Below, one piece after another: positions 16,333 to 26,530 of a stretch of 64,000 nt of DNA. How positions within the stretch are numbered: the first letter of the stretch is position 1; each line of letters opens with the position of its first letter. Below the pieces are notes generated by a model. That model did no database searches, had not been told where the DNA came from, and worked only from the letters and a program-made list of their open reading frames with translations. A program made the position numbers and the translations under genes. Source of the stretch: Chitinophagales bacterium (GTDB lineage Bacteria; Bacteroidota; Bacteroidia; Chitinophagales; UBA8649); contig JACJYS010000002.1 in NCBI GenBank assembly GCA_020635995.1, positions 1-64,000 on the forward strand. The letters are read 5' to 3'.

Positions 16333-19300
16333 ATGATAAAAAAAATACTGACCTTTTTATTAATAATTTTCGCTATTTCAGTGTACGCACAACCAGCAAA
16401 TGACAATCCTTGTGGTGCCATTACACTCAATGTGGGTAGTAGTTGTAACTATTCTACATATACTACGGTAGGTGCAACATATACTTCTTCACCTTCAGCC
16501 ACATGTGGTTATTATAGCAGTTGCTCAAGTAGAATACGTGATGTTTGGTTCAAATTTACTGTTAGTTCTTCTTCACCCACCTTTATAAGTACATCTGCAT
16601 TAGGATTAACTGATGGAGTTATAGAAATATTTTCAGGAAATGTTTGTGGGGGAACAGGAACACTAATAACATGTATAGATGATGGTTCGCAAGGAACAAT
16701 GCCAGACTACTTACTTAACGGGGTACCTATAGGAACAGAAATATATATTAGATTTTACTCATACCAAGGTGGGTATTGGTTCTTCGGCACTAGTTGTAAT
16801 AGTGCTAATACAGGTACTTTTGGGTTATGTGTTTCCACTAGTCTTTGTAATGGTGTTGATATACCGGGGCAATCATGTGCCACAGCTACTCCAATATGTG
16901 ATTTGAATGGACTTTGTGGAAGAACATCTGAATACTATACGGTAGATACTTGGTCTTCATTGACTAATAGTTTTAATAACTGTGGAGGTGCATCAATAGA
17001 AAATAATAGCTTTATCAGTTTTATAGCAGCAGCTAGTACTGTTAATTTAAATGTAACGGTTTCAAATTGTTATGATGGTGATGGAATACAAATGTTTGTT
17101 TTTACTGCTCCTTCTTGTGGTGGATCTGTAACTTCAATATTTTGTGGCGGTAGTGGAAGTGTAGGACTAACGGGAAGTAATAACTTAACGTTTACAGGAT
17201 TAACTCCATATAATACATATTATTTAATGTTTGACGGTTTTGCAGGAGACGTATGCGATTACACCATCAACGTTGATGGTGGATCTGGTATTCTACTACC
17301 CGTAGATGCAGGTAGTGATAAAACAATTTGTGTCGGTAGCAGCACAACATTGAACGTTACAGGTGGACAAGGACCATATACATGGTCTGTAATAGGTGGT
17401 TCTACAGTGGGAACAGGAAGCTCAATAAGTGTCAGTCCATCAACTACAACTAGTTATGAAGTTGACGGAACTTCAGGCAATATACTATGCCCGCAATCAA
17501 GTAAAGATACCGTTGTAGTAAATGTGAACCCAACGAAATATGGCACAGATACAAAATCTGCATGTGGTTCTTATACTTGGATAGACGGTAATACTTATAC
17601 ATCAGATAACAGTACAGCTACACATACTATATCTGGTGGTGCTGCTAATGGTTGTGATTCTGTAATAACTTTAGATTTAACTATCAATAATACTGTTAAT
17701 AGCACGGATGTGCATACCGCTTGTAATACTTTTGACTGGATAGACGGCAATACTTACACTTCTTCTAATACCTCCGCTACGCATACTATATCTGGTGGTG
17801 CAGCTAATGGTTGTGATTCTGTAATAACTTTAGATTTAACTATCAATAATACCGTTAATAGCACGGATGTGCATATCGCTTGTAATACTTTTGACTGGAT
17901 AGACGGCAATACTTACACTTCTTCTAATACCTCCGCTACACATACTATATCTGGTGGTGCTGCTAATGGTTGTGATTCTGTAATAACTTTAGATTTAACT
18001 ATTAATAATACTGTTAATAGCACAGATGTGCATACCGCTTGTAATACTTTTGACTGGATAGACGGCAATACTTACACTTCTTCTAATACCTCCGCTACAC
18101 ATACTATATCTGGTGGTGCAGCTAATGGTTGTGATTCTGTAATAACTTTAGATTTAACTATCAATAATACTGTTAATAGCACGGATGTGCATACCGCTTG
18201 TAATACTTTTGACTGGATAGACGGCAATACTTACACTTCTTCTAATACCTCCGCTACGCATACTATATCTGGTGGTGCAGCTAATGGTTGTGATTCTGTA
18301 ATAACTTTAGATTTAACTATTAATAATACCGTTAATAGCACGGATGTGCATACCGCTTGTAATACTTTTGACTGGATAGACGGCAATACTTACACTTCTT
18401 CTAATACCTCCGCTACACATACTATATCTGGTGGTGCTGCTAATGGTTGTGATTCTGTAATAACTTTAGATTTAACTATCAATAATACTGTTAATAGCAC
18501 AGATGTGCATACCGCTTGTAATACTTTTACCTGGATAGACGGCAATACTTACACTTCTTCTAATACCTCCGCTACACATACTATATCTGGTGGTGCTGCT
18601 AATGGTTGTGATTCTGTAATAACTTTAGATTTAACTATTAATAATACTGTTAATAGCACAGATGTGCATACCGCTTGTAATACTTTTGACTGGATAGACG
18701 GCAATACGTACACTTCTTCTAATACCTCCGCTACACATACTATATCTGGTGGTGCAGCTAATGGTTGTGATTCTGTAATAACTTTAGATTTAACTATTAA
18801 TAATACTGTTAATAGCACGGATGTGCATACCGCTTGTAATACTTTTACCTGGATAGACGGCAATACTTACACTTCTTCTAATACCTCCGCTACACATACT
18901 ATATCTGGTGGTGCAGCTAATGGTTGTGATTCTGTAATAACTTTAGATTTAACTATCAATAATACCGTTAATAGCACGGATGTGCATACCGCTTGTAATA
19001 CTTTTACCTGGATAGACGGCAATACTTACACTTCTTCTAATACCTCCGCTACACATACTATATCTGGTGGTGCTGCTAATGGTTGTGATTCTGTAATAAC
19101 TTTAGATTTAACTATCAATAATACCGTTAATAGCACGGATGTGCATACCGCTTGTAATACTTTTACCTGGATAGACGGCAATACTTACACTTCTTCTAAT
19201 ACCTCCGCTACACATACTATATCTGGTGGTGCTGCTAATGGTTGTGATTCTGTAATAACTTTAGATTTAACTATCAATAATACTGTTAATAGCACAGATG

Positions 19301-19554
19301 TGCATACCGCTTGTAATACTTTTACCTGGATAGACGGCAATACTTACACTTCTTCTAATACCTCCGCTACACATACTATATCTGGTGGTGCTGCTAATGG
19401 TTGTGATTCTGTAATAACTTTAGATTTAACTATTAATAATACTGTTAATAGCACAGATGTGCATACCGCTTGTAATACTTTTGACTGGATAGACGGCAAT
19501 ACGTACACTTCTTCTAATACCTCCGCTACATACTATATCTGGTGGTGCTGCTAA
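16333..19554 (+). CDS. N-terminal open frame of the giant adhesin (signal, N domain, repeats 1-13)
   Basis: As read, 1,073 residues. The signal peptide core FLLIIFAISVYA is followed by PANDNPCGAITL and an RDVWFKFTV stretch found in secreted Bacteroidota proteins with jelly-roll-like domains. Many paired cysteines suggest disulfides. Repeats start at residue 404. Unit 13 lacks 2 nt near 19530, after which the frame ends in a short false tail. The ATG at 16333 is the only sensible start. Confidence 0.8.
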   Translation: MIKKILTFLLIIFAISVYAQPANDNPCGAITLNVGSSCNYSTYTTVGATYTSSPSATCGYYSSCSSRIRDVWFKFTVSSSSPTFISTSALGLTDGVIEIFSGNVCGGTGTLITCIDDGSQGTMPDYLLNGVPIGTEIYIRFYSYQGGYWFFGTSCNSANTGTFGLCVSTSLCNGVDIPGQSCATATPICDLNGLCGRTSEYYTVDTWSSLTNSFNNCGGASIENNSFISFIAAASTVNLNVTVSNCYDGDGIQMFVFTAPSCGGSVTSIFCGGSGSVGLTGSNNLTFTGLTPYNTYYLMFDGFAGDVCDYTINVDGGSGILLPVDAGSDKTICVGSSTTLNVTGGQGPYTWSVIGGSTVGTGSSISVSPSTTTSYEVDGTSGNILCPQSSKDTVVVNVNPTKYGTDTKSACGSYTWIDGNTYTSDNSTATHTISGGAANGCDSVITLDLTINNTVNSTDVHTACNTFDWIDGNTYTSSNTSATHTISGGAANGCDSVITLDLTINNTVNSTDVHIACNTFDWIDGNTYTSSNTSATHTISGGAANGCDSVITLDLTINNTVNSTDVHTACNTFDWIDGNTYTSSNTSATHTISGGAANGCDSVITLDLTINNTVNSTDVHTACNTFDWIDGNTYTSSNTSATHTISGGAANGCDSVITLDLTINNTVNSTDVHTACNTFDWIDGNTYTSSNTSATHTISGGAANGCDSVITLDLTINNTVNSTDVHTACNTFTWIDGNTYTSSNTSATHTISGGAANGCDSVITLDLTINNTVNSTDVHTACNTFDWIDGNTYTSSNTSATHTISGGAANGCDSVITLDLTINNTVNSTDVHTACNTFTWIDGNTYTSSNTSATHTISGGAANGCDSVITLDLTINNTVNSTDVHTACNTFTWIDGNTYTSSNTSATHTISGGAANGCDSVITLDLTINNTVNSTDVHTACNTFTWIDGNTYTSSNTSATHTISGGAANGCDSVITLDLTINNTVNSTDVHTACNTFTWIDGNTYTSSNTSATHTISGGAANGCDSVITLDLTINNTVNSTDVHTACNTFDWIDGNTYTSSNTSATYYIWWCC

Positions 19555-19615
19555 TGGTTGTGATTCTGTAATAACTTTAGATTTAACTATTAATAATACT
19601 GTTAATAGCACGGAT

Positions 19616-21478
19616 GTGCATACCGCTTGTAATACTTTTACCTGGATAGACGGCAATACTTACACTTCTTCTAATACCTCCGCTACACATACTATATCTG
19701 GTGGTGCTGCTAATGGTTGTGATTCTGTAATAACTTTAGATTTAACTATCAATAATACCGTTAATAGCACGGATGTGCATACCGCTTGTAATACTTTTGA
19801 CTGGATAGACGGCAATACTTACACTTCTTCTAATACCTCCGCTACACATACTATATCTGGTGGTGCTGCTAATGGTTGTGATTCTGTAATAACTTTAGAT
19901 TTAACTATCAATAATACTGTTAATAGCACAGATGTGCATACCGCTTGTAATACTTTTACCTGGATAGACGGCAATACTTACACTTCTTCTAATACCTCCG
20001 CTACACATACTATATCTGGTGGTGCTGCTAATGGTTGTGATTCTGTAATAACTTTAGATTTAACTATTAATAATACTGTTAATAGCACAGATGTGCATAC
20101 CGCTTGTAATACTTTTGACTGGATAGACGGCAATACGTACACTTCTTCTAATACCTCCGCTACACATACTATATCTGGTGGTGCTGCTAATGGTTGTGAT
20201 TCTGTAATAACTTTAGATTTAACTATCAATAATACTGTTAATAGCACGGATGTGCATACCGCTTGTAATACTTTTGACTGGATAGACGGCAATACTTACA
20301 CTTCTTCTAATACCTCCGCTACACATACTATATCTGGTGGTGCTGCTAATGGTTGTGATTCTGTAATAACTTTAGATTTAACTATCAATAATACCGTTAA
20401 TAGCACAGATGTGCATACCGCTTGTAATACTTTTACCTGGATAGACGGCAATACTTACACTTCTTCTAATACCTCCGCTACGCATACTATATCTGGTGGT
20501 GCAGCTAATGGTTGTGATTCTGTAATAACTTTAGATTTAACTATTAATAATACTGTTAATAGCACGGATGTGCATACCGCTTGTAATACTTTTACCTGGA
20601 TAGACGGCAATACTTACACTTCTTCTAATACCTCCGCTACACATACTATATCTGGTGGTGCTGCTAATGGTTGTGATTCTGTAATAACTTTAGATTTAAC
20701 TATCAATAATACCGTTAATAGCACGGATGTGCATACCGCTTGTAATACTTTTGACTGGATAGACGGTAATACTTATACATCAAATAACAGTACAGCTATG
20801 CATACCATTACTGGTGGTGCTGCTAATGGTTGTGATTCTGTAATAACTTTAGATTTAACTATTAATAATACTGTTAATAGCACGGATGTGCATACCGCTT
20901 GTAATACTTTTACCTGGATAGACGGCAATACTTACACTTCTTCTAATACCTCCGCTACACATACTATATCTGGTGGTGCAGCTAATGGTTGTGATTCTGT
21001 AATAACTTTAGATTTAACTATCAATAATACCGTTAATAGCACGGATGTGCATACCGCTTGTAATACTTTTACCTGGATAGACGGCAATACTTACACTTCT
21101 TCTAATACCTCCGCTACACATACTATATCTGGTGGTGCTGCTAATGGTTGTGATTCTGTAATAACTTTAGATTTAACTATCAATAATACCGTTAATAGCA
21201 CGGATGTGCATACCGCTTGTAATACTTTTGACTGGATAGACGGCAATACTTACACTTCTTCTAATACCTCCGCTACGCATACTATATCTGGTGGTGCTGC
21301 TAATGGTTGTGATTCTGTAATAACTTTAGATTTAACTATCAATAATACTGTTAATAGCACAGATGTGCATACCGCTTGTAATACTTTTACCTGGATAGAC
21401 GGCAATACTTACACTTCTTCTAATACCTCCGCTACACATACTATATCTGGTGGTCAGCTAATGGTTGTGATTCTGTAA
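19616..21478 (+). CDS. Second open frame of the giant adhesin (repeats 14-25)
   Basis: A 620-residue open stretch made only of repeat units, in frame 2 after the 2-nt loss in unit 13. The apparent start is an internal codon of the repeat, not a true start. It ends in unit 25 where a G is missing near 21454. Confidence 0.55.
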   Translation: MHTACNTFTWIDGNTYTSSNTSATHTISGGAANGCDSVITLDLTINNTVNSTDVHTACNTFDWIDGNTYTSSNTSATHTISGGAANGCDSVITLDLTINNTVNSTDVHTACNTFTWIDGNTYTSSNTSATHTISGGAANGCDSVITLDLTINNTVNSTDVHTACNTFDWIDGNTYTSSNTSATHTISGGAANGCDSVITLDLTINNTVNSTDVHTACNTFDWIDGNTYTSSNTSATHTISGGAANGCDSVITLDLTINNTVNSTDVHTACNTFTWIDGNTYTSSNTSATHTISGGAANGCDSVITLDLTINNTVNSTDVHTACNTFTWIDGNTYTSSNTSATHTISGGAANGCDSVITLDLTINNTVNSTDVHTACNTFDWIDGNTYTSNNSTAMHTITGGAANGCDSVITLDLTINNTVNSTDVHTACNTFTWIDGNTYTSSNTSATHTISGGAANGCDSVITLDLTINNTVNSTDVHTACNTFTWIDGNTYTSSNTSATHTISGGAANGCDSVITLDLTINNTVNSTDVHTACNTFDWIDGNTYTSSNTSATHTISGGAANGCDSVITLDLTINNTVNSTDVHTACNTFTWIDGNTYTSSNTSATHTISGGQLMVVIL

Positions 21479-22771
21479 TAACTTTAGATTTAACTATCAA
21501 TAATAATACTGTTAATAGCACAGATGTGCATACCGCTTGTAATACTTTTGACTGGATAGACGGCAATACTTACACTTCTTCTAATACCTCCGCCACATAC
21601 TATATCTGGTGGTGCAGCTAATGGTTGTGATTCTGTAATAACTTTAGATTTAACTATCAATAATACTGTTAATAGCACGGATGTCATACCGCTTGTAATA
21701 CTTTGACTGGATAGACGGCAATACTTACACTTCTTCTAATACCTCCGCTACCATACTATATCTGGTGGTGCGCTAATGGTTGTGATTCTGTAATAACTTT
21801 AGATTTAACTATCAATAATACTGTTAATAGCACGGATGTGCATACCGCTTGTAATACTTTTGACTGGATAGACGGCAATACTTACACTTCTTCTAATACC
21901 TCCGCTACACATACTATATCTGGTGGTGCTGCTAATGGTTGTGATTCTGTAATAACTTTAGATTTAACTATCAATAATACCGTTAATAGCACAGATGTGC
22001 ATACCGCTTGTAATACTTTTACCTGATAGACGGCAATACTTAACTTCTTCTAATACCTCGCTACGCATACTATATCTGGTGGTGCAGCTAATGGTTGTGA
22101 TTCTGTAATAACTTTAGATTTAACTATTAATAATACTGTTAATAGCACGGATGTATACCGCTTATAATACTTTTACCTGGATAGACGGCAATACTTACAC
22201 TTCTTCTAATACCTCCGCTCACATACTATATCTGGTGGTGCTGCTAATGGTTGTGATTCTGTAATAACTTTAGATTTAACTATCAATAATACCGTTAATA
22301 GCACGGATTGCATACCGCTTGTAATACTTTTGACTGGATAGACGGTAATACTTATACATCAAATAACAGTACAGCTATGCATACCATTACTGGTGGTGCT
22401 GCTAATGGTTGTGATTCTGTAATAACTTTAGATTTAACTATTAATAATACTGTTAATAGCACGGATGTGCATACCGCTTGTAATACTTTTACCTGGATAG
22501 ACGGCAATACTTACACTTCTAATACCTCCGCACACATACTATATCTGGTGGTGCAGCTAATGGTTGTGATTCTGTAATAACTTTAGATTTAACTATCAAT
22601 AATACCGTTAATAGCACGGATGTGCATACCGCTTGTAATACTTTTACCTGGATAGACGGCAATACTTACACTTCTTCTAATACCTCCGCACACATACTAT
22701 ATCTGGTGGTGCTGCTAATGGTTGTGATTCTGTAATAACTTTAGATTTAACTATCAATAATACCGTTAATA
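21454..22771 (+). other. Indel-dense core of the repeat array (units 25-33)
   Basis: About sixteen of the nineteen indels of the locus fall here. Examples are GTGCAT read as GTCAT near 21684, CCTGGATAG read as CCTGATAG near 22024, and GCTACACAT read as GCACACAT near 22531 and 22690. Only short open frames remain (21838-22026 and 22308-22577). Substitutions relative to intact units are rare. Confidence 0.75.
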
Positions 22772-22779
22772 GCACGGAT

Positions 22780-24561
22780 GTGCATACCGCTTGTAATACT
22801 TTTGACTGGATAGACGGCAATACTTACACTTCTTCTAATACCTCCGCTACGCATACTATATCTGGTGGTGCTGCTAATGGTTGTGATTCTGTAATAACTT
22901 TAGATTTAACTATCAATAATACCGTTAATAGCACGGATGTGCATACCGCTTGTAATACTTTTACCTGGATAGACGGCAATACTTACACTTCTTCTAATAC
23001 CTCCGCTACACATACTATATCTGGTGGTGCAGCTAATGGTTGTGATTCTGTAATAACTTTAGATTTAACTATCAATAATACCGTTAATAGCACGGATGTG
23101 CATACCGCTTGTAATACTTTTACCTGGATAGACGGCAATACTTACACTTCTTCTAATACCTCCGCTACACATACTATATCTGGTGGTGCAGCTAATGGTT
23201 GTGATTCTGTAATAACTTTAGATTTAACTATTAATAATACTGTTAATAGCACAGATGTGCATACCGCTTGTAATACTTTTGACTGGATAGACGGCAATAC
23301 GTACACTTCTTCTAATACCTCCGCTACACATACTATATCTGGTGGTGCTGCTAATGGTTGTGATTCTGTAATAACTTTAGATTTAACTATCAATAATACT
23401 GTTAATAGCACGGATGTGCATACCGCTTGTAATACTTTTGACTGGATAGACGGCAATACTTACACTTCTTCTAATACCTCCGCTACGCATACTATATCTG
23501 GTGGTGCTGCTAATGGTTGTGATTCTGTAATAACTTTAGATTTAACTATTAATAATACCGTTAATAGCACGGATGTGCATACCGCTTGTAATACTTTTGA
23601 CTGGATAGACGGCAATACTTACACTTCTTCTAATACCTCCGCTACACATACTATATCTGGTGGTGCTGCTAATGGTTGTGATTCTGTAATAACTTTAGAT
23701 TTAACTATTAATAATACTGTTAATAGCACAGATGTGCATACCGCTTGTAATACTTTTACCTGGATAGACGGCAATACTTACACTTCTTCTAATACCTCCG
23801 CTACACATACTATATCTGGTGGTGCTGCTAATGGTTGTGATTCTGTAATAACTTTAGATTTAACTATCAATAATACTGTTAATAGCACGGATGTGCATAC
23901 CGCTTGTAATACTTTTGACTGGATAGACGGTAATACTTATACATCAAATAACAGTACAGCTATGCATACCATTACTGGTGGTGCTGCTAATGGTTGTGAT
24001 TCTGTAATAACTTTAGATTTAACTATTAATAATACTGTTAATAGCACGGATGTGCATACCGCTTGTAATACTTTTACCTGGATAGACGGCAATACTTACA
24101 CTTCTTCTAATACCTCCGCTACACATACTATATCTGGTGGTGCAGCTAATGGTTGTGATTCTGTAATAACTTTAGATTTAACTATCAATAATACTGTTAA
24201 TAGCACAGATGTGCATACCGCTTGTAATACTTTTACCTGGATAGACGGCAATACTTACACTTCTTCTAATACCTCCGCTACGCATACTATATCTGGTGGT
24301 GCTGCTAATGGTTGTGATTCTGTAATAACTTTAGATTTAACTATCAATAATACCGTTAATAGCACGGATGTGCATACCGCTTGTAATACTTTTGACTGGA
24401 TAGACGGCAATACTTACACTTCTTCTAATACCTCCGCTACGCATACTATATCTGGTGGTGCTGCTAATGGTTGTGATTCTGTAATAACTTTAGATTTAAC
24501 TATCAATAATACCGTTAATAGCACGGATGTGCTACCGCTTGTAATACTTTTACCTGGATAG
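22780..24561 (+). CDS. Third long open frame of the giant adhesin (repeats 34-45)
   Basis: A 593-residue open stretch of repeats in the same frame as the N-terminal part. The nominal start is internal to a repeat. It ends in unit 45, where one base is missing near 24532 (GTGCTACC for GTGCATACC). Confidence 0.55.
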   Translation: MHTACNTFDWIDGNTYTSSNTSATHTISGGAANGCDSVITLDLTINNTVNSTDVHTACNTFTWIDGNTYTSSNTSATHTISGGAANGCDSVITLDLTINNTVNSTDVHTACNTFTWIDGNTYTSSNTSATHTISGGAANGCDSVITLDLTINNTVNSTDVHTACNTFDWIDGNTYTSSNTSATHTISGGAANGCDSVITLDLTINNTVNSTDVHTACNTFDWIDGNTYTSSNTSATHTISGGAANGCDSVITLDLTINNTVNSTDVHTACNTFDWIDGNTYTSSNTSATHTISGGAANGCDSVITLDLTINNTVNSTDVHTACNTFTWIDGNTYTSSNTSATHTISGGAANGCDSVITLDLTINNTVNSTDVHTACNTFDWIDGNTYTSNNSTAMHTITGGAANGCDSVITLDLTINNTVNSTDVHTACNTFTWIDGNTYTSSNTSATHTISGGAANGCDSVITLDLTINNTVNSTDVHTACNTFTWIDGNTYTSSNTSATHTISGGAANGCDSVITLDLTINNTVNSTDVHTACNTFDWIDGNTYTSSNTSATHTISGGAANGCDSVITLDLTINNTVNSTDVLPLVILLPG

Positions 24562-24684
24562 ACGGCAATACTTACACTTCTTCTAATACCTCCGCTACAT
24601 ACTATATCTGGTGGTGCAGCTAATGGTTGTGATTCTGTAATAACTTTAGATTTAACTATCAATAATACCGTTAATAGCACGGAT

Positions 24685-26412
24685 GTGCATACCGCTTGTA
24701 ATACTTTTACCTGGATAGACGGCAATACTTACACTTCTTCTAATACCTCCGCTACACATACTATATCTGGTGGTGCTGCTAATGGTTGTGATTCTGTAAT
24801 AACTTTAGATTTAACTATCAATAATACCGTTAATAGCACGGATGTGCATACCGCTTGTAATACTTTTGACTGGATAGACGGCAATACGTACACTTCTTCT
24901 AATACCTCCGCTACACATACTATATCTGGTGGTGCTGCTAATGGTTGTGATTCTGTAATAACTTTAGATTTAACTATCAATAATACTGTTAATAGCACGG
25001 ATGTGCATACCGCTTGTAATACTTTTACCTGGATAGACGGCAATACTTACACTTCTTCTAATACCTCCGCTACACATACTATATCTGGTGGTGCTGCTAA
25101 TGGTTGTGATTCTGTAATAACTTTAGATTTAACTATTAATAATACCGTTAATAGCACGGATGTGCATACCGCTTGTAATACTTTTGACTGGATAGACGGT
25201 AATACTTATACATCAAATAACAGTACAGCTATGCATACCATTACTGGTGGTGCTGCTAACGGTTGTGATTCTATTGTTACGCTTAATTTAACTATAACAA
25301 ATACAGTAAATAGTATAGATATACAAACTGCTTGTAACACTTATACTTGGATAGACGGTAATACTTATACATCAAATAACAGTACAGCTACGCATACTAT
25401 TGCAGGTGGAGCAGCTAACGGTTGTGATTCTATTGTTACGCTTAATTTAACTATAACAAATACAGTAAATAGTATAGATATACAAACTGCTTGTAATACT
25501 TTTACCTGGATAGACGGCAACACCTATACATCTTCTAATAATACAGCAACGCATACTATAACAGGCGGAGCAACTAACGGCTGTGATTCTATTGTTACAC
25601 TTAATTTAACTATAACAAATACAGTAAATAGTATAGATATACAAACTGCTTGTAACACTTATACTTGGATAGACGGTAATACTTATACATCAAATAACAG
25701 TACAGCTATGCATACCATTATTGGTGGAGCAGCTAATGGTTGTGATTCTATTGTTACGCTTAATCTTACGATTAACAATTCAGTAGTAGCCACATCAACA
25801 TCTACCTCTTGTAATCCTGCCGATGTAGGTACTAACATGACAGGACCATTTACTATGGCAAACGGTTGTGATTCTACGCATTATGATACCGTAAGTTTAG
25901 CCTCTATAAATGTAAGTGCTCATGCCAGCGATACATTAATATATCAAGGTAATGAAATAGTGCTATATAGTATAGGCGATAATGTTACCAGTTATTCATG
26001 GACAGCAAATAATAATCTAATTTCAACAGATTCTTCATTTACACATACGCCTAATGAAACTGCTACTTACTATTTGTTGGCAACTAATGGAGATTGTGAA
26101 GATGTAGATAGTATAACCATACAAGTGCTTTTAGAAACTGCTCCGTTAATACCAAACTCATTTACACCAAATGGAGATACTCATAATGATATTTTCCAAG
26201 TGGTAAATGCCGATAAATTTAGAAGTGTAAGTATAAGAGTTTATAATAGATGGGGAGAAGAAGTATTTAATCAAAGTGGATCAAATCCTGGGTGGGATGG
26301 CAATTTTAAACTAAAAGAGCAACCCGTTGACTATTATCAATACGTTATTTCTGTTGAATCATTTACAGGAGAAGTAACAACAGTTTCTGGAAGTTTAGCT
26401 TTATTTAGATAA
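24685..26412 (+). CDS. C-terminal open frame of the giant adhesin (repeats 46-52, Ig-like part, T9SS sorting domain)
   Basis: 575 residues as read, beginning inside unit 46. After unit 52 follows an Ig/PKD-like segment (DTLIYQGNEIVLYSIG, SYSWTANNN) and then the C-terminal signature IPNSFTPNGDTHNDIFQV, VYNRWGEEVF and GWDGNFK, ending in SGSLALFR. This is the gliding-motility-associated C-terminal domain (TIGR04131), a type B sorting signal for the type IX secretion system. It shows the full protein is exported to the cell surface. Confidence 0.85.
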   Translation: MHTACNTFTWIDGNTYTSSNTSATHTISGGAANGCDSVITLDLTINNTVNSTDVHTACNTFDWIDGNTYTSSNTSATHTISGGAANGCDSVITLDLTINNTVNSTDVHTACNTFTWIDGNTYTSSNTSATHTISGGAANGCDSVITLDLTINNTVNSTDVHTACNTFDWIDGNTYTSNNSTAMHTITGGAANGCDSIVTLNLTITNTVNSIDIQTACNTYTWIDGNTYTSNNSTATHTIAGGAANGCDSIVTLNLTITNTVNSIDIQTACNTFTWIDGNTYTSSNNTATHTITGGATNGCDSIVTLNLTITNTVNSIDIQTACNTYTWIDGNTYTSNNSTAMHTIIGGAANGCDSIVTLNLTINNSVVATSTSTSCNPADVGTNMTGPFTMANGCDSTHYDTVSLASINVSAHASDTLIYQGNEIVLYSIGDNVTSYSWTANNNLISTDSSFTHTPNETATYYLLATNGDCEDVDSITIQVLLETAPLIPNSFTPNGDTHNDIFQVVNADKFRSVSIRVYNRWGEEVFNQSGSNPGWDGNFKLKEQPVDYYQYVISVESFTGEVTTVSGSLALFR

Positions 26413-26434
26413 GCAAACAATAACAATTAATTGT

Positions 26435-26472
26435 AAAAATGGCAGTTTTATTCAATATAAACTGCCATTTTT
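26435..26472 (+). terminator. Rho-independent terminator after the giant adhesin gene
   Basis: 14-bp perfect stem AAAAATGGCAGTTT / AAACTGCCATTTTT with a 10-nt loop, 22 bp after the stop codon. Confidence 0.88.
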
Positions 26473-26530
26473 GCTTTATTTAAACAAAGGTTCAATTATT
26501 GATTTATCAATGCCAGATAAATTGATAATT

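Larger units (their letters stand above)
17542..25788 (+). repeat. Tandem array of 52 units of 159 bp (53 residues)
   Basis: Units start at 17542, 17701, 17860 and so on every 159 bp except where indels occur. The core peptide contains TACNTF(D/T)WIDGNTYTSS, ATHTISGGAANGCDSV and ITLDLTINNTVN. Units vary mainly at one residue (D or T before WIDG) and at about seven silent positions. Unit 1 and units 49-52 are clearly diverged (for example SIVTLNLTITNTVNSIDIQ), while the core is nearly identical. Each unit has two cysteines, 30 residues apart. Confidence 0.95.
16333..26412 (+). pseudogene. Giant type IX-secreted repeat adhesin gene, frame broken by indels
   Basis: This is one locus read as several open frames. 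In order it encodes a signal peptide (about residues 1-19), a roughly 380-residue Cys-rich N-terminal region, 52 tandem 53-residue repeats, an Ig-like segment and a gliding-motility-associated C-terminal domain. About 19 small indels in the repeats, 18 of them deletions, interrupt the frame; they sum to -21 nt, so the last exon-like stretch is in the same frame as the first. Repaired, the product would be about 3,366 residues. Repeats with indels otherwise match intact ones, so sequencing or assembly error is more likely than gene decay. Function as a surface adhesin is inferred from architecture. Confidence 0.75.

Noticed and set aside
18549..25043. Recurring antisense open frames of about 104 codons (MPSIQ...VLEEV) in the repeat array
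   Set aside because: They are reverse-complement shadows of the 159-bp coding repeat, recur with its period, and have no start signal or independent support.
17542..25788. Possible CRISPR array because of many regular repeats
   Set aside because: The units are contiguous with no unique spacers, are 159 bp long and are protein-coding in frame.
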